From assembly GCA_951394045.1 (NCBI GenBank), contig OX595996.1:1054001-1118000 (forward strand): a stretch of DNA of 64,000 nucleotides, read 5' to 3'. This stretch comes from Nitzschia sp. DOCU1 (lineage: Eukaryota > Bacillariophyta > Bacillariophyceae > Bacillariales > Bacillariaceae). The position numbers were made by a program, and so were the translations under genes. The notes below the pieces were generated by a model. It did not search any database, was not told where the DNA came from, and saw nothing but the letters and a program-made list of their open reading frames with translations. Position 1 is the first letter of the stretch. Every line of letters starts with the position of its first letter. Shown piece after piece: positions 1 to 11,050 of the stretch.

Positions 1-1
1 G

Positions 2-3000
2 GAGGAAGAAAAGGATGTACATGAAACGTCGGTGGATGGAACAACGGACACCACCGATTTGGATTCCAACCTAGATCAATCCCAAAAGGACGAATTGGAG
101 GATGAGAAGGGTGCATCGTCTATGTTCTCAGGCATGTTCAGCATGAAACGACCGGCTTTCAACAAGAAAGCGTTTGCGTCTGTTTTTGGAAAGAAGAGAG
201 GGAAGAGTTCGAAAACAACGGACGACGAGGATAGTCACGAGGAACACGCTGTTTGTGCTAATGGAGAGTATACTGTTCTAATTGAACGTGAAATGCTTGG
301 GCTGACTGTCGAGAACGTATTGGAACGGACAGTAGTACGCACGGTTCTGGCGGGCGGGCCCGCCAAAAAAGCCGGTGCTCGAGTAGGATCACTTATTGTG
401 AAAGTGGGAAATATTGAGACGAAAAACTTGACGCACTTCGAGACAATCGACGAGCTGCGACAGAGTCAGCGGCCGCTGCAACTCGTCCTTCGCCAAATTT
501 CGGATGATGCTTTGAGATCTGCTCGCGAAGAGATGGGCAGACTTATTCGAGGGTCTGGCTTTGGTAACATCGTGGACGGAGAACCCCCTCATCCGCCACA
601 CGATGGTGCCGAGGCGCTTCCGAGGCCACCAATTAGCAGTGACCGGAACATTGACTTCTACACTGGAATTGTTCGACGAAGGTGGATCGAAGCTGCCAAC
701 ATGTCTCCCCGTCAAAAGAAAGACGAGCCGATCCTTCGCGTTGGGGAGAAACTAGTGTGGATCCTTACGCTATTTATCGTGGGCTTGGAGAGGGAGTCTC
801 AGCGTCTGCTGTCTCTTGCCGGCAGCCCTGAAGAGGAGGAAGCGAAACGAAACCACCATGTTCAATACCACCACACGGCGAAGGACTATAGTGAGGCAGC
901 CAAAAGTGTCTCAAAAGTCTTGTTTGACTTTGTGAAGAGGCGCATGGACCCGGTTGAAATTCAACGTGCCAAAGCTGCTGCCAACGGTCCTGGCATGAAT
1001 GGTCCCCGAGGAGGTCCGATGGGCCGTGGCGCACGCGGCGGGAGAGGGCGGGGAAGGGCTGGACGCGGGTCTTCAGTTATCCCCGGCATGCCAGACTTTA
1101 ATACAAGCCATGAGGATACGGGTGAAAAACTTTTGCTGCAGATTGGGGATGTTCTCCAAAGAACAAGAACCTTTTTGGCGGATCCCACGTCACCTCCTGC
1201 TGCCCTGCTCCGAGGTGAAATCATTTCTTGTTTGTGCGATATCTTGGATGCAGACACTGAGATGAAACTCGCAGACGAAGAATCTGCTTCTTCGACGCAA
1301 GGAGGACATGCCGCGTCTATCACAGATCTTGGCAGTGCTGGAAGTTTGCTCAAGCTTATTATTCTAAACTGCCCCATCATGCGCAGTCCCGCCTGTGAAA
1401 ACATTTCGTCGCAAGAAGATGTTGATGAAGAAGAAATCAAGCGGCGATTTGGTGAAGCGAAATCCGTTACTGGTACGGATATCCATCGTCTTCACGCCGG
1501 GAATCGATTCTTAGCAGTTGTGCACCGTTTGGCAGCTAGCCGGAGTACAAGCGCTAGGATCACCGCCTGCTCACTTGGCCCAGTGCTATGGAGCCATCTC
1601 GATTTTCCTCACCAACTCCAGGTAAGCAGTGGTATCGAGTAGCAGCAATGTTTCGGGTGATTCGTGGTCTCGCTAACGTTTGCTTTCAGCTGAGAGGCGT
1701 CATAACCCGTGCGTTGCACGATGTCGAAGTTATCGTTCGAAAGTCTACTGCGACAGTCCTTCACGAAATTGCAGAGCTAGTTTTTGATTCCAGATGCGTT
1801 CCGTGGCTCGTACTCATGTGCGAGAGAGCAATGACCGACCCAGAACCACTTCTACGATCGGCAGCGATGACTTTGACGTGGCATCTTGCCGACCATTTGC
1901 CAAACGCTTTCCTGGGAGATGCTACAAAAGGGAGCAGATATCTTCGACGGTTGCCCAGCCGAGAAGATCCTATTTTCCCTGACGTATACTTGTTGCAGTG
2001 CAAGCTCCTTCCTGTGGCGACTCGCTTAGCCGAGGATCGTGCGCCTCAAGTGCGACTGGCAGTGGCTGCGCAATGCGATAGACTATGTGACGCGTTGGGA
2101 GATCACTGGTCGAGCGTGATTATTGATGTGCTTGTGGCGTTGCTGAACGATTCCGATGAACGAGTGCGTGGTGAAGCGGTTTTATGTGTTCCTCGACTGG
2201 CAGACGTTGTCTTGATGTCTTCACCTCCAGGAGTGATTCCGGCGGGAGAATCCAGCGTTCTGGATGCCCTTGTCCCAGCTGCAATCAAGCTGCAAAAGGA
2301 CCCAAGTGCATCCGTCCGAATCGCGCTGGCCACGGCGGCTGGCGAGCTATTGACGCTACTTGTCGCTCTGCAACGATCAGAGGGACCAGCCGCTGAGTCA
2401 GGCGAGGGTTCAACGGTGCGCAAAAGCATCCGGTATGAGAAGCGCCATGTCGATGAGCGGCTTATTCCTCTTGTGCAAAGGCTACTTCACGATGTCGATC
2501 CCGAGGTCACGAGTTCGGCGCTTCGTGCGGTCACCAACGCGTCTCGGGGGTCGGCGAGAGAGCTTCGTCCTCGCTATAATACAGAAGATGACGATTCATT
2601 GTCGATCGCCTCCATGACGTCAATGACCTCGCACAAGGATCCAGTCTTCCTTCCCGTTCTTTCAGAGGAACAAGTCCTGCGTTTGTTGCCCACACTGTCA
2701 GAACTTGCCAATAGCAAGCAATGGCGTGTCCGACAGAGTGCTGTGGAGATTGTCCCCGCTTTGCTGGGTTGCACAAGCAAGTTTGAGACGCGGGCAGAAA
2801 TTGCGCGGTTGTGCATACGGCTGACAGGAGATCGAATCGATGCAGTTCGGCGGACGGCTGCCGAGTGTCTCTGCCTTGGAGGTGGCAGCCTTGGTAGCCA
2901 TGAAGAGGACGTGAGTGGTGAATGGATTACAGCGTTGGTCATCCCCCACATTCAAGCTTGTGCCAAGCACTCGGATTACCGACAACGGTTACTGGGCCTC

Positions 3001-3393
3001 AAGATGGTGGAAGTTATTCTTCTCAATGGCGTGTGTCCTACCAAATGGAAGGACGAAGAAGCCAACGCCGAGGGTAAGAACTCTCCCCTCCGAGAGCTCC
3101 TCAAAGTCACGCTTTCTTTGGCAGAAGATCGCATCGCCAATGTTCGTCTCAATGTTGGAAAGGTACTGGGCACTGTCATTCATGTGTTTGGCGAAGAAGA
3201 ATGCCGCGTCATCAAGTATGCTCTTCTTCAGCAAGTCAAGAAAGAACGAGCCAGCGACACGAGGCAAGACCGTGATGTACTCTACTTTGCCACTAGGTGC
3301 TTGGAAAGGTGTCGTACGACCAAAATCGACGACCCTAGCAAGGCCAGGGAAGGCAATCCGTCCCAACTTGTTACGGAATCCTATCAGATCTAG
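2..3393 (+). CDS. PDZ-domain plus HEAT-repeat protein (5' partial)
   Basis: Two exons joined by a 68-bp GT-AG intron at 1622-1689, phase 0. The frame is open to the left window edge, so the true start lies outside. The visible part is about 1,107 residues. After an acidic, basic-patched N-terminus comes a PDZ domain (about residues 90-170: LGLTVENVL, GGPAKKAGARVGSLIVKVG). A basic Gly/Arg stretch follows (GRGARGGRGRGRAGRG). The second half is helical HEAT/ARM-type repeats (for example DRAPQVRLAVAAQCDRLCDALG and DRIANVRLNVGKVLGTV) resembling the PP2A-A / PP4 regulatory subunit 1 class of scaffolds. The inferred role is a phosphatase or other scaffold. The family call from repeats is sound; the exact orthologue is not established. 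Confidence 0.8.
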
Positions 3394-3948
3394 CTATCTA
3401 GTTTGCCTGTCGTGCGGTTATTTGGCGATTCCAAGAGTACTAGTGGTTCCACAATTACTTCCTGGTCGAGCAAACCATTGTTCAATGCATTTCTTGCTAG
3501 CAACAGCGACCGCGCAACTTTATCGTGAACGTACACCAAGTACCTATAGCCGAGCGGGGTAGGTTCTGAAGCCTTTCAAGACCTTTGGCGGTGTTGCTAG
3601 ATTAGATAGTAGTCACTATCTAATCGGAGTAGATAGTACAGACATCCAAAGTCTCACTAGCATTCCAATTTTGTGAGCTCCATCCGTATATGCTCAAAGA
3701 GGCCGTCTCCAAAAGCACCCATCGATACTCTGACAAAACCGCCGGGGCTGACGTCGTCAGTACTAGTGCAATTACTTGGATAGTTTGTATCATACGGGAG
3801 GCAGACCCATAGTGTATCGTACCTGTAGTTATACAAACAAGGAGCTACTATTAGTAGAGGAGAGTGTTATGAACTATCCCACCGCCACAGTAGTTTCGGA
3901 AGCTTTGATTCATTCGAGTACACCAATCGATGGCGGCCCAACCTTGCG
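3394..3948. other. intergenic region
   Basis: No convincing gene. It holds the 3' flank of the HEAT protein and the 5' flank of the LRR protein. The only clear structure is the perfect hairpin at 3601-3624. Confidence 0.6.
3601..3624. repeat. perfect 10-bp inverted repeat (hairpin)
   Basis: ATTAGATAGT at 3601-3610 is followed by the loop AGTC and the exact complement ACTATCTAAT at 3615-3624. It lies about 210 bp after the HEAT gene stop, so it could sit in the 3' UTR or mark a transcript end. Function is inferred only from position. Confidence 0.6.
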
Positions 3949-5463
3949 ATGCGTTACCTCTCATTGCCATTATTACTCGACTTTGCTGGCGCAATGGGCA
4001 ACATATCAGTTTCTAGCGATGATTCAGAAGCAGAGTCGGTGTGGACAGTGGTCGACGCAGGCGGCTTCTTCACGCTTGATCATAACGACACGGAGCTGCA
4101 AATTGTCAAAAAATTGCAGCTACTCCGCGAAGAAACGTACCAGACTGAAATTGACTTTAACGTTGGCGGCATCGAGTGGACAGAACGTATCGCCGCCGAA
4201 GCAATCGAAACCTTCCAACAATATGCCAGGACCAATTTACGTTGGAACAAAGCAGCCTTTGAGGATTCGAATCCGTCAGAGCCATTTTTCCGGGTGGTAG
4301 AAACTGCCGCCAAGCTCAAACTGTTTCGTCAATTGACCTTTGAGAACGCGCAGACGATGGAACGCCCCCTGGACCTTCGATTTGCAGCTGCAATTGCGTC
4401 AGTTATTCGGGAAGGACGACATCTGGAGCTTGTCACGGTCGGAAATTTCGAAATTTCAGCCAATGCCATGGCAGTTCTGGCCACGGGGCTGGCAACGGCC
4501 GGGCAAACTGATGGGTTAGTCGAATTGTGCTTTTCGTACAATCGATTCATTGGAAGAGCGGAAAGTGGAGGGTTAATGGGCGCCTCAGAATACCTGGCTG
4601 CTGGGCTCGCCTCAAACACTACCTTGAAGAAGTTGTGCCTTTTCAATGCCCATTTGAATGACACTTCGTTGGCTGGCATTGTCGAAGCTCTATCAAGCCA
4701 TCCATCACTGGAAGTTCTACAATTAGACAGTTGCGACTACGGAACAAGGACAATACACAACATTCACCAATGGTTGAGGTCGGATGGCTGCCGACTAAGG
4801 AAACTAGAAATGGATGATGCCTACGAGAGCGCTGATCAACCAGAGGGCAACTTGAACATTGTGCAACTATTTGTGGAAAATCTACCACAAAATACTTCGC
4901 TTGAATCCCTTTCCATTTCAAGCCATCCCAATATCGATGAGAACGACATCAACCTGTTGCTTGGAAGTCTATGGAAACTTCCAAACCTTAAATCCCTAGA
5001 CGTCTCAGGGAATGGGATCGCTGACTTTGTTTCTCTAGCAGCAAACTTGGCTGGCACAATGCCTACACATCGATTGCGGAGCTTAGATCTCGGCGATAAT
5101 GACTGGTTGCAGGAATTGTTTGTGTCCACGGATGATGACCGTCGAGATTCCATAGAGAAATCAATCCTCCAACTCTTGGAAGATGTCTTTCCAGAATTGG
5201 GCGACCTGGGGGAAGATTTTGAGGGTGCGTTTCAACTTAAATGCCTACCATCTAGCGTGGGAAGGAAACTGGATCGTAACCGGTGCTTTGGGCTGCTACT
5301 ACGTGGTGCAAGCATACCCCTTGCGGTGTGGCCTCTGGTCATGGCAAAGACGAACAAGGATCGATTGCTAGCATTTACTGCGGTAATCGAACCATCACGA
5401 ACAGCGTCTCTTTTATACGAGATGCTCCAAGGACCGGCATTTGTAGGAAGAGAATCTTTGTAA
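3949..5463 (+). CDS. leucine-rich repeat protein (ribonuclease-inhibitor type)
   Basis: Single exon, 504 residues from the ATG at 3949; a second in-frame ATG at 3994 (MGNISVSSDD) is an equally plausible start. From about residue 130 the protein carries LRRs of the long ribonuclease-inhibitor type, for example NTTLKKLCLFNAHLNDTSLA, HPSLEVLQLDSCDYG, NLKSLDVSGNGIADF and RLRSLDLGDNDW. The N-terminal third is not an obvious domain. The C-terminal part (KTNKDRLLAFTAVIEPSRTASLLYEML) looks like a small globular cap. Such LRR proteins are numerous in diatoms and usually have no assigned ligand. No signal peptide or strong membrane span is seen after the second ATG. Confidence 0.8.
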   Translation: MRYLSLPLLLDFAGAMGNISVSSDDSEAESVWTVVDAGGFFTLDHNDTELQIVKKLQLLREETYQTEIDFNVGGIEWTERIAAEAIETFQQYARTNLRWNKAAFEDSNPSEPFFRVVETAAKLKLFRQLTFENAQTMERPLDLRFAAAIASVIREGRHLELVTVGNFEISANAMAVLATGLATAGQTDGLVELCFSYNRFIGRAESGGLMGASEYLAAGLASNTTLKKLCLFNAHLNDTSLAGIVEALSSHPSLEVLQLDSCDYGTRTIHNIHQWLRSDGCRLRKLEMDDAYESADQPEGNLNIVQLFVENLPQNTSLESLSISSHPNIDENDINLLLGSLWKLPNLKSLDVSGNGIADFVSLAANLAGTMPTHRLRSLDLGDNDWLQELFVSTDDDRRDSIEKSILQLLEDVFPELGDLGEDFEGAFQLKCLPSSVGRKLDRNRCFGLLLRGASIPLAVWPLVMAKTNKDRLLAFTAVIEPSRTASLLYEMLQGPAFVGRESL

Positions 5464-5826
5464 CATAGTTTACAATTTCTTGCTTGGTTGCTGTAGTCTC
5501 CCATTAGTAATATTGCCGTTCATCCCTGGGTCGTGGGGTGTGGTCCCGGACGATACGCACGTCCACACCGACTCAAAGTAGCTTCAATACAGATCATCAG
5601 GATAATTGCTACCTGGATAGTGAGTACTCTATAATGCTTTCACTATGGTGAAAGGAATAAAGTAGTAGCGTCATGGAGTGTCTACTACGGGTAGTAGTCC
5701 TGCAGAAAGAGACGAAGGAGTCAAAACACGATCGTCTGTCTGTATCATCGTCGCCAAATTGTTTTTTGCGACGACACGCGTGGGTTTCGACAACTTTGAC
5801 TAGAATATGCAACTGGCGACGCCATC
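5464..5826. other. intergenic region upstream of glucokinase
   Basis: No gene seen. TAGTAG/CTACTAC words occur around 5663-5700 (tagtagcg ... tctactacgggtagtagtc). The region probably holds the glucokinase promoter and 5' UTR. Confidence 0.5.
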
Positions 5827-7371
5827 ATGCACGAATCGCGACGAGCGGCTGGCGGGTTTGGCATTCTTCCAACGGAGCAAAATGCCTTCGCCTCCTTTTC
5901 TACTCCTTGGGAATGCTCATACCTATCGATTACTCTCTCTCAACAAGCACTGAAAATCATGACTACCAGTTATCTCCTGACGGGTGATATCGGCGGCACG
6001 AACAGCCGCATGTTCCTTTCCAACGTAGAGGGCGGTAAATCTCTCGTCGAAAAGACCTATCGAAATCAAGACCATTTGCCAGACAATACCGAAGGAATCT
6101 TTGAACGCAATATCATTGCTCCCTTTCTGGAGCATTGCTGGGAGGTTAACAAGAAGCTGGTGCCACTGGAAGAGGCGGAAATTGTGGCGTGTCTGGCGAT
6201 TGCTGGACCGGTGCGAAACAACCAAGTTTGCATCAGCAATTTGCACAACATTGTCGTGGATGGAACGGCAATTGAGAACCAAACACATGTTCCAGGAAAT
6301 CCCTATCTTTCCAAGATCAAAGTGTGCAAAATCATTAATGACTTTGTGGCTCAAGGATATGGTTGCTTGACGTTGCAACCTCATGAATACAGGACGCTCA
6401 ATCCAAAAGCCAAGAAAGTCGATCCAAAGGGTCCCAAAGTTTGTGTAGGAGCTGGTACAGGCCTAGGAGAATGTTACTTGACGCCCGATGCGGATGGCGT
6501 GTACACTTGCTACCCATCTGAGGGGGGGCATGTCGAGTGGTAAGTGCAAAGCTAAGCCATGATAGTTGTCTTAAGATCGTGAATTGTCTCCAACAATTGT
6601 TCCCCGAACTTGGACGTGCTGTGCTGCAGGGCCCCAAGGGATGAGCTTGAAATCAAGCTATGGCGATATCTAAAGAATAAATTCAACTACACAAGCCGGG
6701 TCTCGATTGAGCGTGTGGTATCCGGTATAGGGTTGGCTAATGTCTACGAATTCTTAGCACGAGAATTTCCTGACCGGGTGGACGCGAACGTCCATGCTGA
6801 ATTCGAAAGTGCGGGAGATGACAAGGGCAGGGTTGTGTCTGAGCAAGCACATAACACACCGGGATCGCTGGGAGAACAGGCACTCAAAATTATGTGTGGG
6901 TACGTCGCTGTCAAATGACTTGTAGTCGAGTATGATGCCTGCTGTAGTCCTTGAGGAGCCTCAACCATGTTTTGTTGCCTTTTTTCTCTTCCTTCCGTCA
7001 TCAGCGCCTATGGAAGTGAGGCCGGATCTTGCGGTGTTAAATTCATTCCTACTGGTGGTCTGTTTGTTTCGGGAGGGCTGACTCCTAAGAATATTCAATT
7101 CATTGAAGGAGAAAACACGACTTTCATGCAAGCGTACTGGGACAAAGGCCGAGTAGAGCCTGTTCTCCACAATGTTCCACTTTACGCCGTCATGGTGGAA
7201 GATTTGGGAGTTCGGGGCGCGCTCAAGAGCGCCCAAATTGAATATCAAAAGTACAGTGGCAACGCACCGGCAAAGGCGAAAGGCATGTCCGGGATTGTCC
7301 TTTGGAGTCATGTGGGCGCGGCCGCCGCAATCGGTTTCTTTTTGGGTATGGCCATGAACAAGAAAAAGTAG
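5827..7371 (+). CDS. GLK: glucokinase with C-terminal hydrophobic tail
   Basis: Three exons: 5827-6539, 6630-6899 and 7005-7371, with GT-AG introns of 90 and 105 bp. The joined protein is 449 residues from 5827, or 405 from the ATG at 5959, which aligns best with bacterial-type glucokinase starts. It phosphorylates glucose with ATP. Family marks are the phosphate-binding motif LTGDIGGTNSR, GAGTGLGECYL, and the split motif GHVEW-APRDELEI rebuilt across intron 1. After intron 2 the frame resumes as GAYGSEAG...FIPTGGLFVSGG. The C-terminus is unusual: LWSHVGAAAAIGFFLGMAMNKKK, a single membrane-length hydrophobic stretch ending in lysines, suggesting a tail anchor. The 44-residue N-terminal extension, if translated, is low in acidic residues and could be a targeting peptide. 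Confidence 0.92.
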
Positions 7372-7769
7372 ATACTATCGCAAACGGACGTATAATCAAT
7401 ACAACGGTACCTTTTTTAAAGTTGTTATGAAACTTCTTAGACCTTGGTATGGACGGCGAGCGCTTCAAATAAAATTGTCAATTGCAAATTCCGACTGGAG
7501 CAACGATTTGAATAAGGCATCGCCCTTGCTGGCATCTCCAGGACGCCGCTAATCCATTAAAGCCGAGCAAAGTTTGCATGGCTGGTACCAAATCAGTTTT
7601 CTCGCATCAATAGTGGTGAGGCATGAACAGGAACGATACCTATACCTGGACCTTACTGCGCGATCTCCAAATGATGGACTAGACAATGACGACCTACCGG
7701 GCATTTCCACCCATAAGAGAGAAGAAGCCCACAGAAGAAACACAAGGTAGATCCAAGTCGATTCAGGGA
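7372..7769. other. convergent intergenic region
   Basis: Lies between the 3' ends of glucokinase and the LTO1-like gene. No gene or structure is seen. Confidence 0.5.
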
Positions 7770-8318
7770 TTACCAGCCTTGCTTGTCGTCAGAACTCTGT
7801 TTACCAGTGCCATCGGACGAATCTTCCAACGCACTCCGCAGCGAAAATTGCGGCTTTCCCAGTTGAACCGTCAGCAATTTGAATCGAGCCCGTATTCGTT
7901 GCATCTTACTGAGTATATCAAATCTGGAGGGATCTTCGCTATCGTCGTTCCCGTCGTCGGCATTCTGGCTATTCGAAGAAGCTTCCGTCATTTTCATCAC
8001 TGACGACGAGAAGACTTGGTCGGGCGGTGGAAAATCGCCAATGGCTTCCTCAAGTTTTTGAATGCTTTTCTGAATACGATCATTGAATTCCTGATCGGAT
8101 CCCTTTAACGCCTTCACCACTCCCTTGTAAAATCCCACTTCGAGTCCGAATTCCAAACCCTTGTTTTGTCCCAGCGTTTGCCCATCTCGAAACCCAGCCA
8201 GAGCGCCGGCTTCTCGACCCTCGGCCATGCCCTCTTGTAAGGATCCATTGTGACAGTCTAGACAGGGATCTTCCCAGTCGAATGTGCTGTGCGGGTTGCT
8301 TCTTGATGGATCTGCCAT
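7770..8318 (-). CDS. LTO1: LTO1/Yae1-family protein (deca-GX3 motif)
   Basis: Single exon, 182 residues from the ATG at 8318 (MADPSRSNPH). The N-terminal half carries the repeated Gly-x3 helix of the Yae1/ORAOV1 (LTO1) family: QEGMAEGREAGALAGFRDG followed by QTLGQNKGLEFGLEVGFYKG. In yeast and human, LTO1 works with YAE1 as an adaptor delivering Fe-S clusters through the CIA machinery to the ribosome-recycling ATPase ABCE1/Rli1. The C-terminal half is acidic and then basic. An upstream in-frame extension exists but lacks conserved features, so the internal ATG is chosen. It is transcribed divergently from the FIST-domain gene, with 355 bp between start codons. Confidence 0.82.
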   Translation of the reverse strand: MADPSRSNPHSTFDWEDPCLDCHNGSLQEGMAEGREAGALAGFRDGQTLGQNKGLEFGLEVGFYKGVVKALKGSDQEFNDRIQKSIQKLEEAIGDFPPPDQVFSSSVMKMTEASSNSQNADDGNDDSEDPSRFDILSKMQRIRARFKLLTVQLGKPQFSLRSALEDSSDGTGKQSSDDKQGW

Positions 8319-8673
8319 GGCAAAGGAAATGCAAACCGGGTGGCGCCCGTTTGTGTTAAGAGTTACTCTTCTCGGGGGGAAATAACGCATGGGTTGACAC
8401 GCCGTTTCCCGCCAAAACCGAGTCCTAGTAGTCGAACGAATCATCGCGCTCGTGCATCCACGGCGTGGACACGTGGTGCGTAATAACGAGATGTCACTCG
8501 TTTCCATCGATGTTTTCCACCACGATGGAAAGATTTCGCCACATCATTTTGGATTCTTTCTTGTCTGGAGAGTGTCGATCGATTCCTATTCTTCGGCCGA
8601 AGGGTCAATCGTTACCTGTGTTTCCTATTGGCCAAGCACAACCGCACTGCTTACTTCGAAACCTTTTGAAATC
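8319..8673. promoter_or_regulatory. bidirectional promoter region
   Basis: The 355-bp gap between divergent start codons of the LTO1-like gene (minus) and the FBXO22-like gene (plus) must hold both promoters. No TATA box or named element can be assigned with confidence. Confidence 0.5.
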
Positions 8674-10296
8674 ATGGACGGCCTGGACTACAATATCGTG
8701 TTGAACATTGTTGAATTTCTGTCGGTGGTCGACGGCGGCAAACTGGCTGCGACGGCACAACGCTATTATTATTTGGTGCACGAGTTCCGTCGTCTCTGTG
8801 GTCCACAGGTGGTAACAGCTTCGAGCTGGGACAGCACTACTTTTCAACAACGACCCGCTCGAGATGTTGTCTCGGGGTCACTGGCCAAACTCCGAAAAGC
8901 GCCGAATCTGGTTCTGGCATTCAACACGTATCGCAGTACTCTGGAAGAAGAACTGCCTCGGATCTTGCCACCCGGCACGGTAGTTCTCGGAGCATGTGCA
9001 CATAGTATTCAAGTGAATTTGGATTCCAAGGTCGAATCGCAGTCGAATGCTTCCGTCATGTATGCAAGTTTCCCAGACGCGGAAATTCTTCCGTTTTCGT
9101 TGGAAAGGGGCGCGAACCATGCCTCCGAAATGGAAGCCTTGGAGGCCGAGCTAGAAGCGAAAAAGGCCGATAATTACTGGAAAGCAGTCATTGTCTATGC
9201 GAGTGGCAGCGGCACAGCACTACTGGAAAGCTTTGTTAATGCTCTTCAAAACAGACTGCCGAACGTTGCCATCGTTGGTGGTATCTGTGGGGAAGGATAT
9301 GTCACTAGAGTTGGGAGGAGCAAAACGGAATTGATGCGAATGACTATTCGTCAACTGAGAAGCTTACAACAACGTCTAGGGGGTCCTCGGTCCGATGTGA
9401 ATGCGGTGGAAAAGTCCGAGCTGGTTGATCACGTTTGGAATCTGCAGCAGCAAAATGCTCCGGCGCTGCATCATGCGGAACATGCCGTGTATGGAGTGGT
9501 TCTGGGAGGAGAAGTTCCTGTCCGAAGTATGGTTTCGCGTGGAGTTAAAAGTATTACGCATGGCGTCCCTCAATCTACGTCGCCATATGTCGTCAAGCGC
9601 GTCTCCCTGATGCGACCCGGCGAAACGGGTTTTATCTTTAGCGGGAGTGACTTACAGCCCATCCACATGATTCAGGAAGTCATCGATCGAGAAACAGGCG
9701 CCACGCTGACATTCAACCAGCTCATGAACCGCATCGATGACCAGGGCGAGTTCATTGGTGTCAAGCGGCCAAAGGAAGACGGATTCGAGTTACACATGAT
9801 CAACCCCTACTGCCGAGCTACGGAATCCTTTCTGATAATGACGGATGGATCCGAAGCCCAGATGCAAACCTTGGAAGAAGCGGAAATCGACTTCTTCTAC
9901 TTAAATGGAGAGGCATGTTGCCAGGACATGGAGAATACAGTAAACATGCTGCGTGAGCAAACTCGAGGTGAGGAGATCCTGGGAGCTGTCATGTATTCTT
10001 GTAGCGGACGCGGACCACTGCGTGGAGATCTGATTGAAGAAAACATGGCAGATGCCACGCGGTTCTCCGCAGTGTTTCCAGAAGTCCCGTGCTTGGGTTT
10101 TTACGCCGGAGGGGAAATAGGTCCAATGGCGCTGGCCGGGAATCAAAACGTATTTCGGACGGGGAAGGCCGCTGTACAAGGATTCACGGCAGTGTTTTGC
10201 TTGTTCATTGTTCCAGTGGTGGAGCGACGGGACTACAGTTTGGACGATAGTCCGAATGCAGTGAGAACATTTGTTCACACTCGTTTGTCGGCGTGA
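8674..10296 (+). CDS. FBXO22: FBXO22-like F-box/FIST domain protein
   Basis: Single exon, 540 residues from the ATG at 8674. The first 45 residues fit an F-box (YNIVLNIVEFLSVVDGGKLA). They are followed by a FIST N-type region (NTYRSTLEEELPRILPPGTVVLGACAH; YWKAVIVYASGSGTALLESF; VAIVGGICGEGYV) and a FIST C-type region near the C-terminus (EEILGAVMYSCSGRGP). Human FBXO22 has this layout and is an SCF substrate receptor. About residues 215-255 hold a helix pair ending VEKSELVDHVWNL that resembles a SAP-type helix-extension-helix inserted between the FIST parts. The upstream open frame back to 8452 starts without ATG and looks non-coding. Confidence 0.78.
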   Translation: MDGLDYNIVLNIVEFLSVVDGGKLAATAQRYYYLVHEFRRLCGPQVVTASSWDSTTFQQRPARDVVSGSLAKLRKAPNLVLAFNTYRSTLEEELPRILPPGTVVLGACAHSIQVNLDSKVESQSNASVMYASFPDAEILPFSLERGANHASEMEALEAELEAKKADNYWKAVIVYASGSGTALLESFVNALQNRLPNVAIVGGICGEGYVTRVGRSKTELMRMTIRQLRSLQQRLGGPRSDVNAVEKSELVDHVWNLQQQNAPALHHAEHAVYGVVLGGEVPVRSMVSRGVKSITHGVPQSTSPYVVKRVSLMRPGETGFIFSGSDLQPIHMIQEVIDRETGATLTFNQLMNRIDDQGEFIGVKRPKEDGFELHMINPYCRATESFLIMTDGSEAQMQTLEEAEIDFFYLNGEACCQDMENTVNMLREQTRGEEILGAVMYSCSGRGPLRGDLIEENMADATRFSAVFPEVPCLGFYAGGEIGPMALAGNQNVFRTGKAAVQGFTAVFCLFIVPVVERRDYSLDDSPNAVRTFVHTRLSA

Positions 10297-11050
10297 TAGT
10301 CGACTAGGCAGAGCTAGGACGACCTTTTCAATGGAGGGCGAGTCGTTATCACACCCGGACTGGTTCTTTGGCCTAATGACTATCTGGTACCGGCACCAAG
10401 ACCATAGTTGAATAGCCCTGTCCCAAGAGTTTTCGGTTTCAGGGTCTTCGCTGGGTTTGCTGTGAAACTATTAGCCTTCATTCCCCTCTCTTGACACCAC
10501 ATGCCAGTAGTAGTTTCCAATTCGATTGCTTTGCTGCCATCCCTTCTATCGTCAACAGACAGATGTACTTCGGTATGTACTGGTTCCTGGTACGAGAACA
10601 GTAAGGTGAACGAATTGATATTATTCGTGTGCGTCATAGCTGTCGCATCCCCTGTGAGTGCGCGCAATCGTTAAGTTCTGGCGAAACAAATCTGCACACA
10701 ACCCATTCGCTGTTTTCTCCCTGAGACGACGGTGATTAGGTAGAACTCGCTGAAATCTTTGCCCTAATTACAATAGCTAAATAAACTTTACTTAGATTCC
10801 CAACAGACAGATTCTCCATAGTAACCATGTTGCAAGTCGAAGAAAACTCCACGACATTTTCATTTCTTAAGGCTGTCAAGCCTTTCTTTAGGGACACATT
10901 TTCCGTTCAACGCGTCAGCCTGCCGCCAAAGGACCGTTGGCAGTTGTGCGATGCTACATGTAGACTTTGACGAAAACTTGGATCACAATATCTTTGTCTC
11001 CGCCCACTCGATCAGCTTCACCGCTTTGGAGGCAGGTGATCTCTTCGAAG
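10297..11050. other. intergenic region
   Basis: About 750 bp with no supported gene. AT-rich stretches around 10740-10800 precede the next gene and may be promoter. Confidence 0.5.

Noticed and set aside
3520..3580. Possible tRNA-like stretch (CCGAGCGGGGTAGGTTC)
   Set aside because: No cloverleaf with acceptor stem could be drawn.
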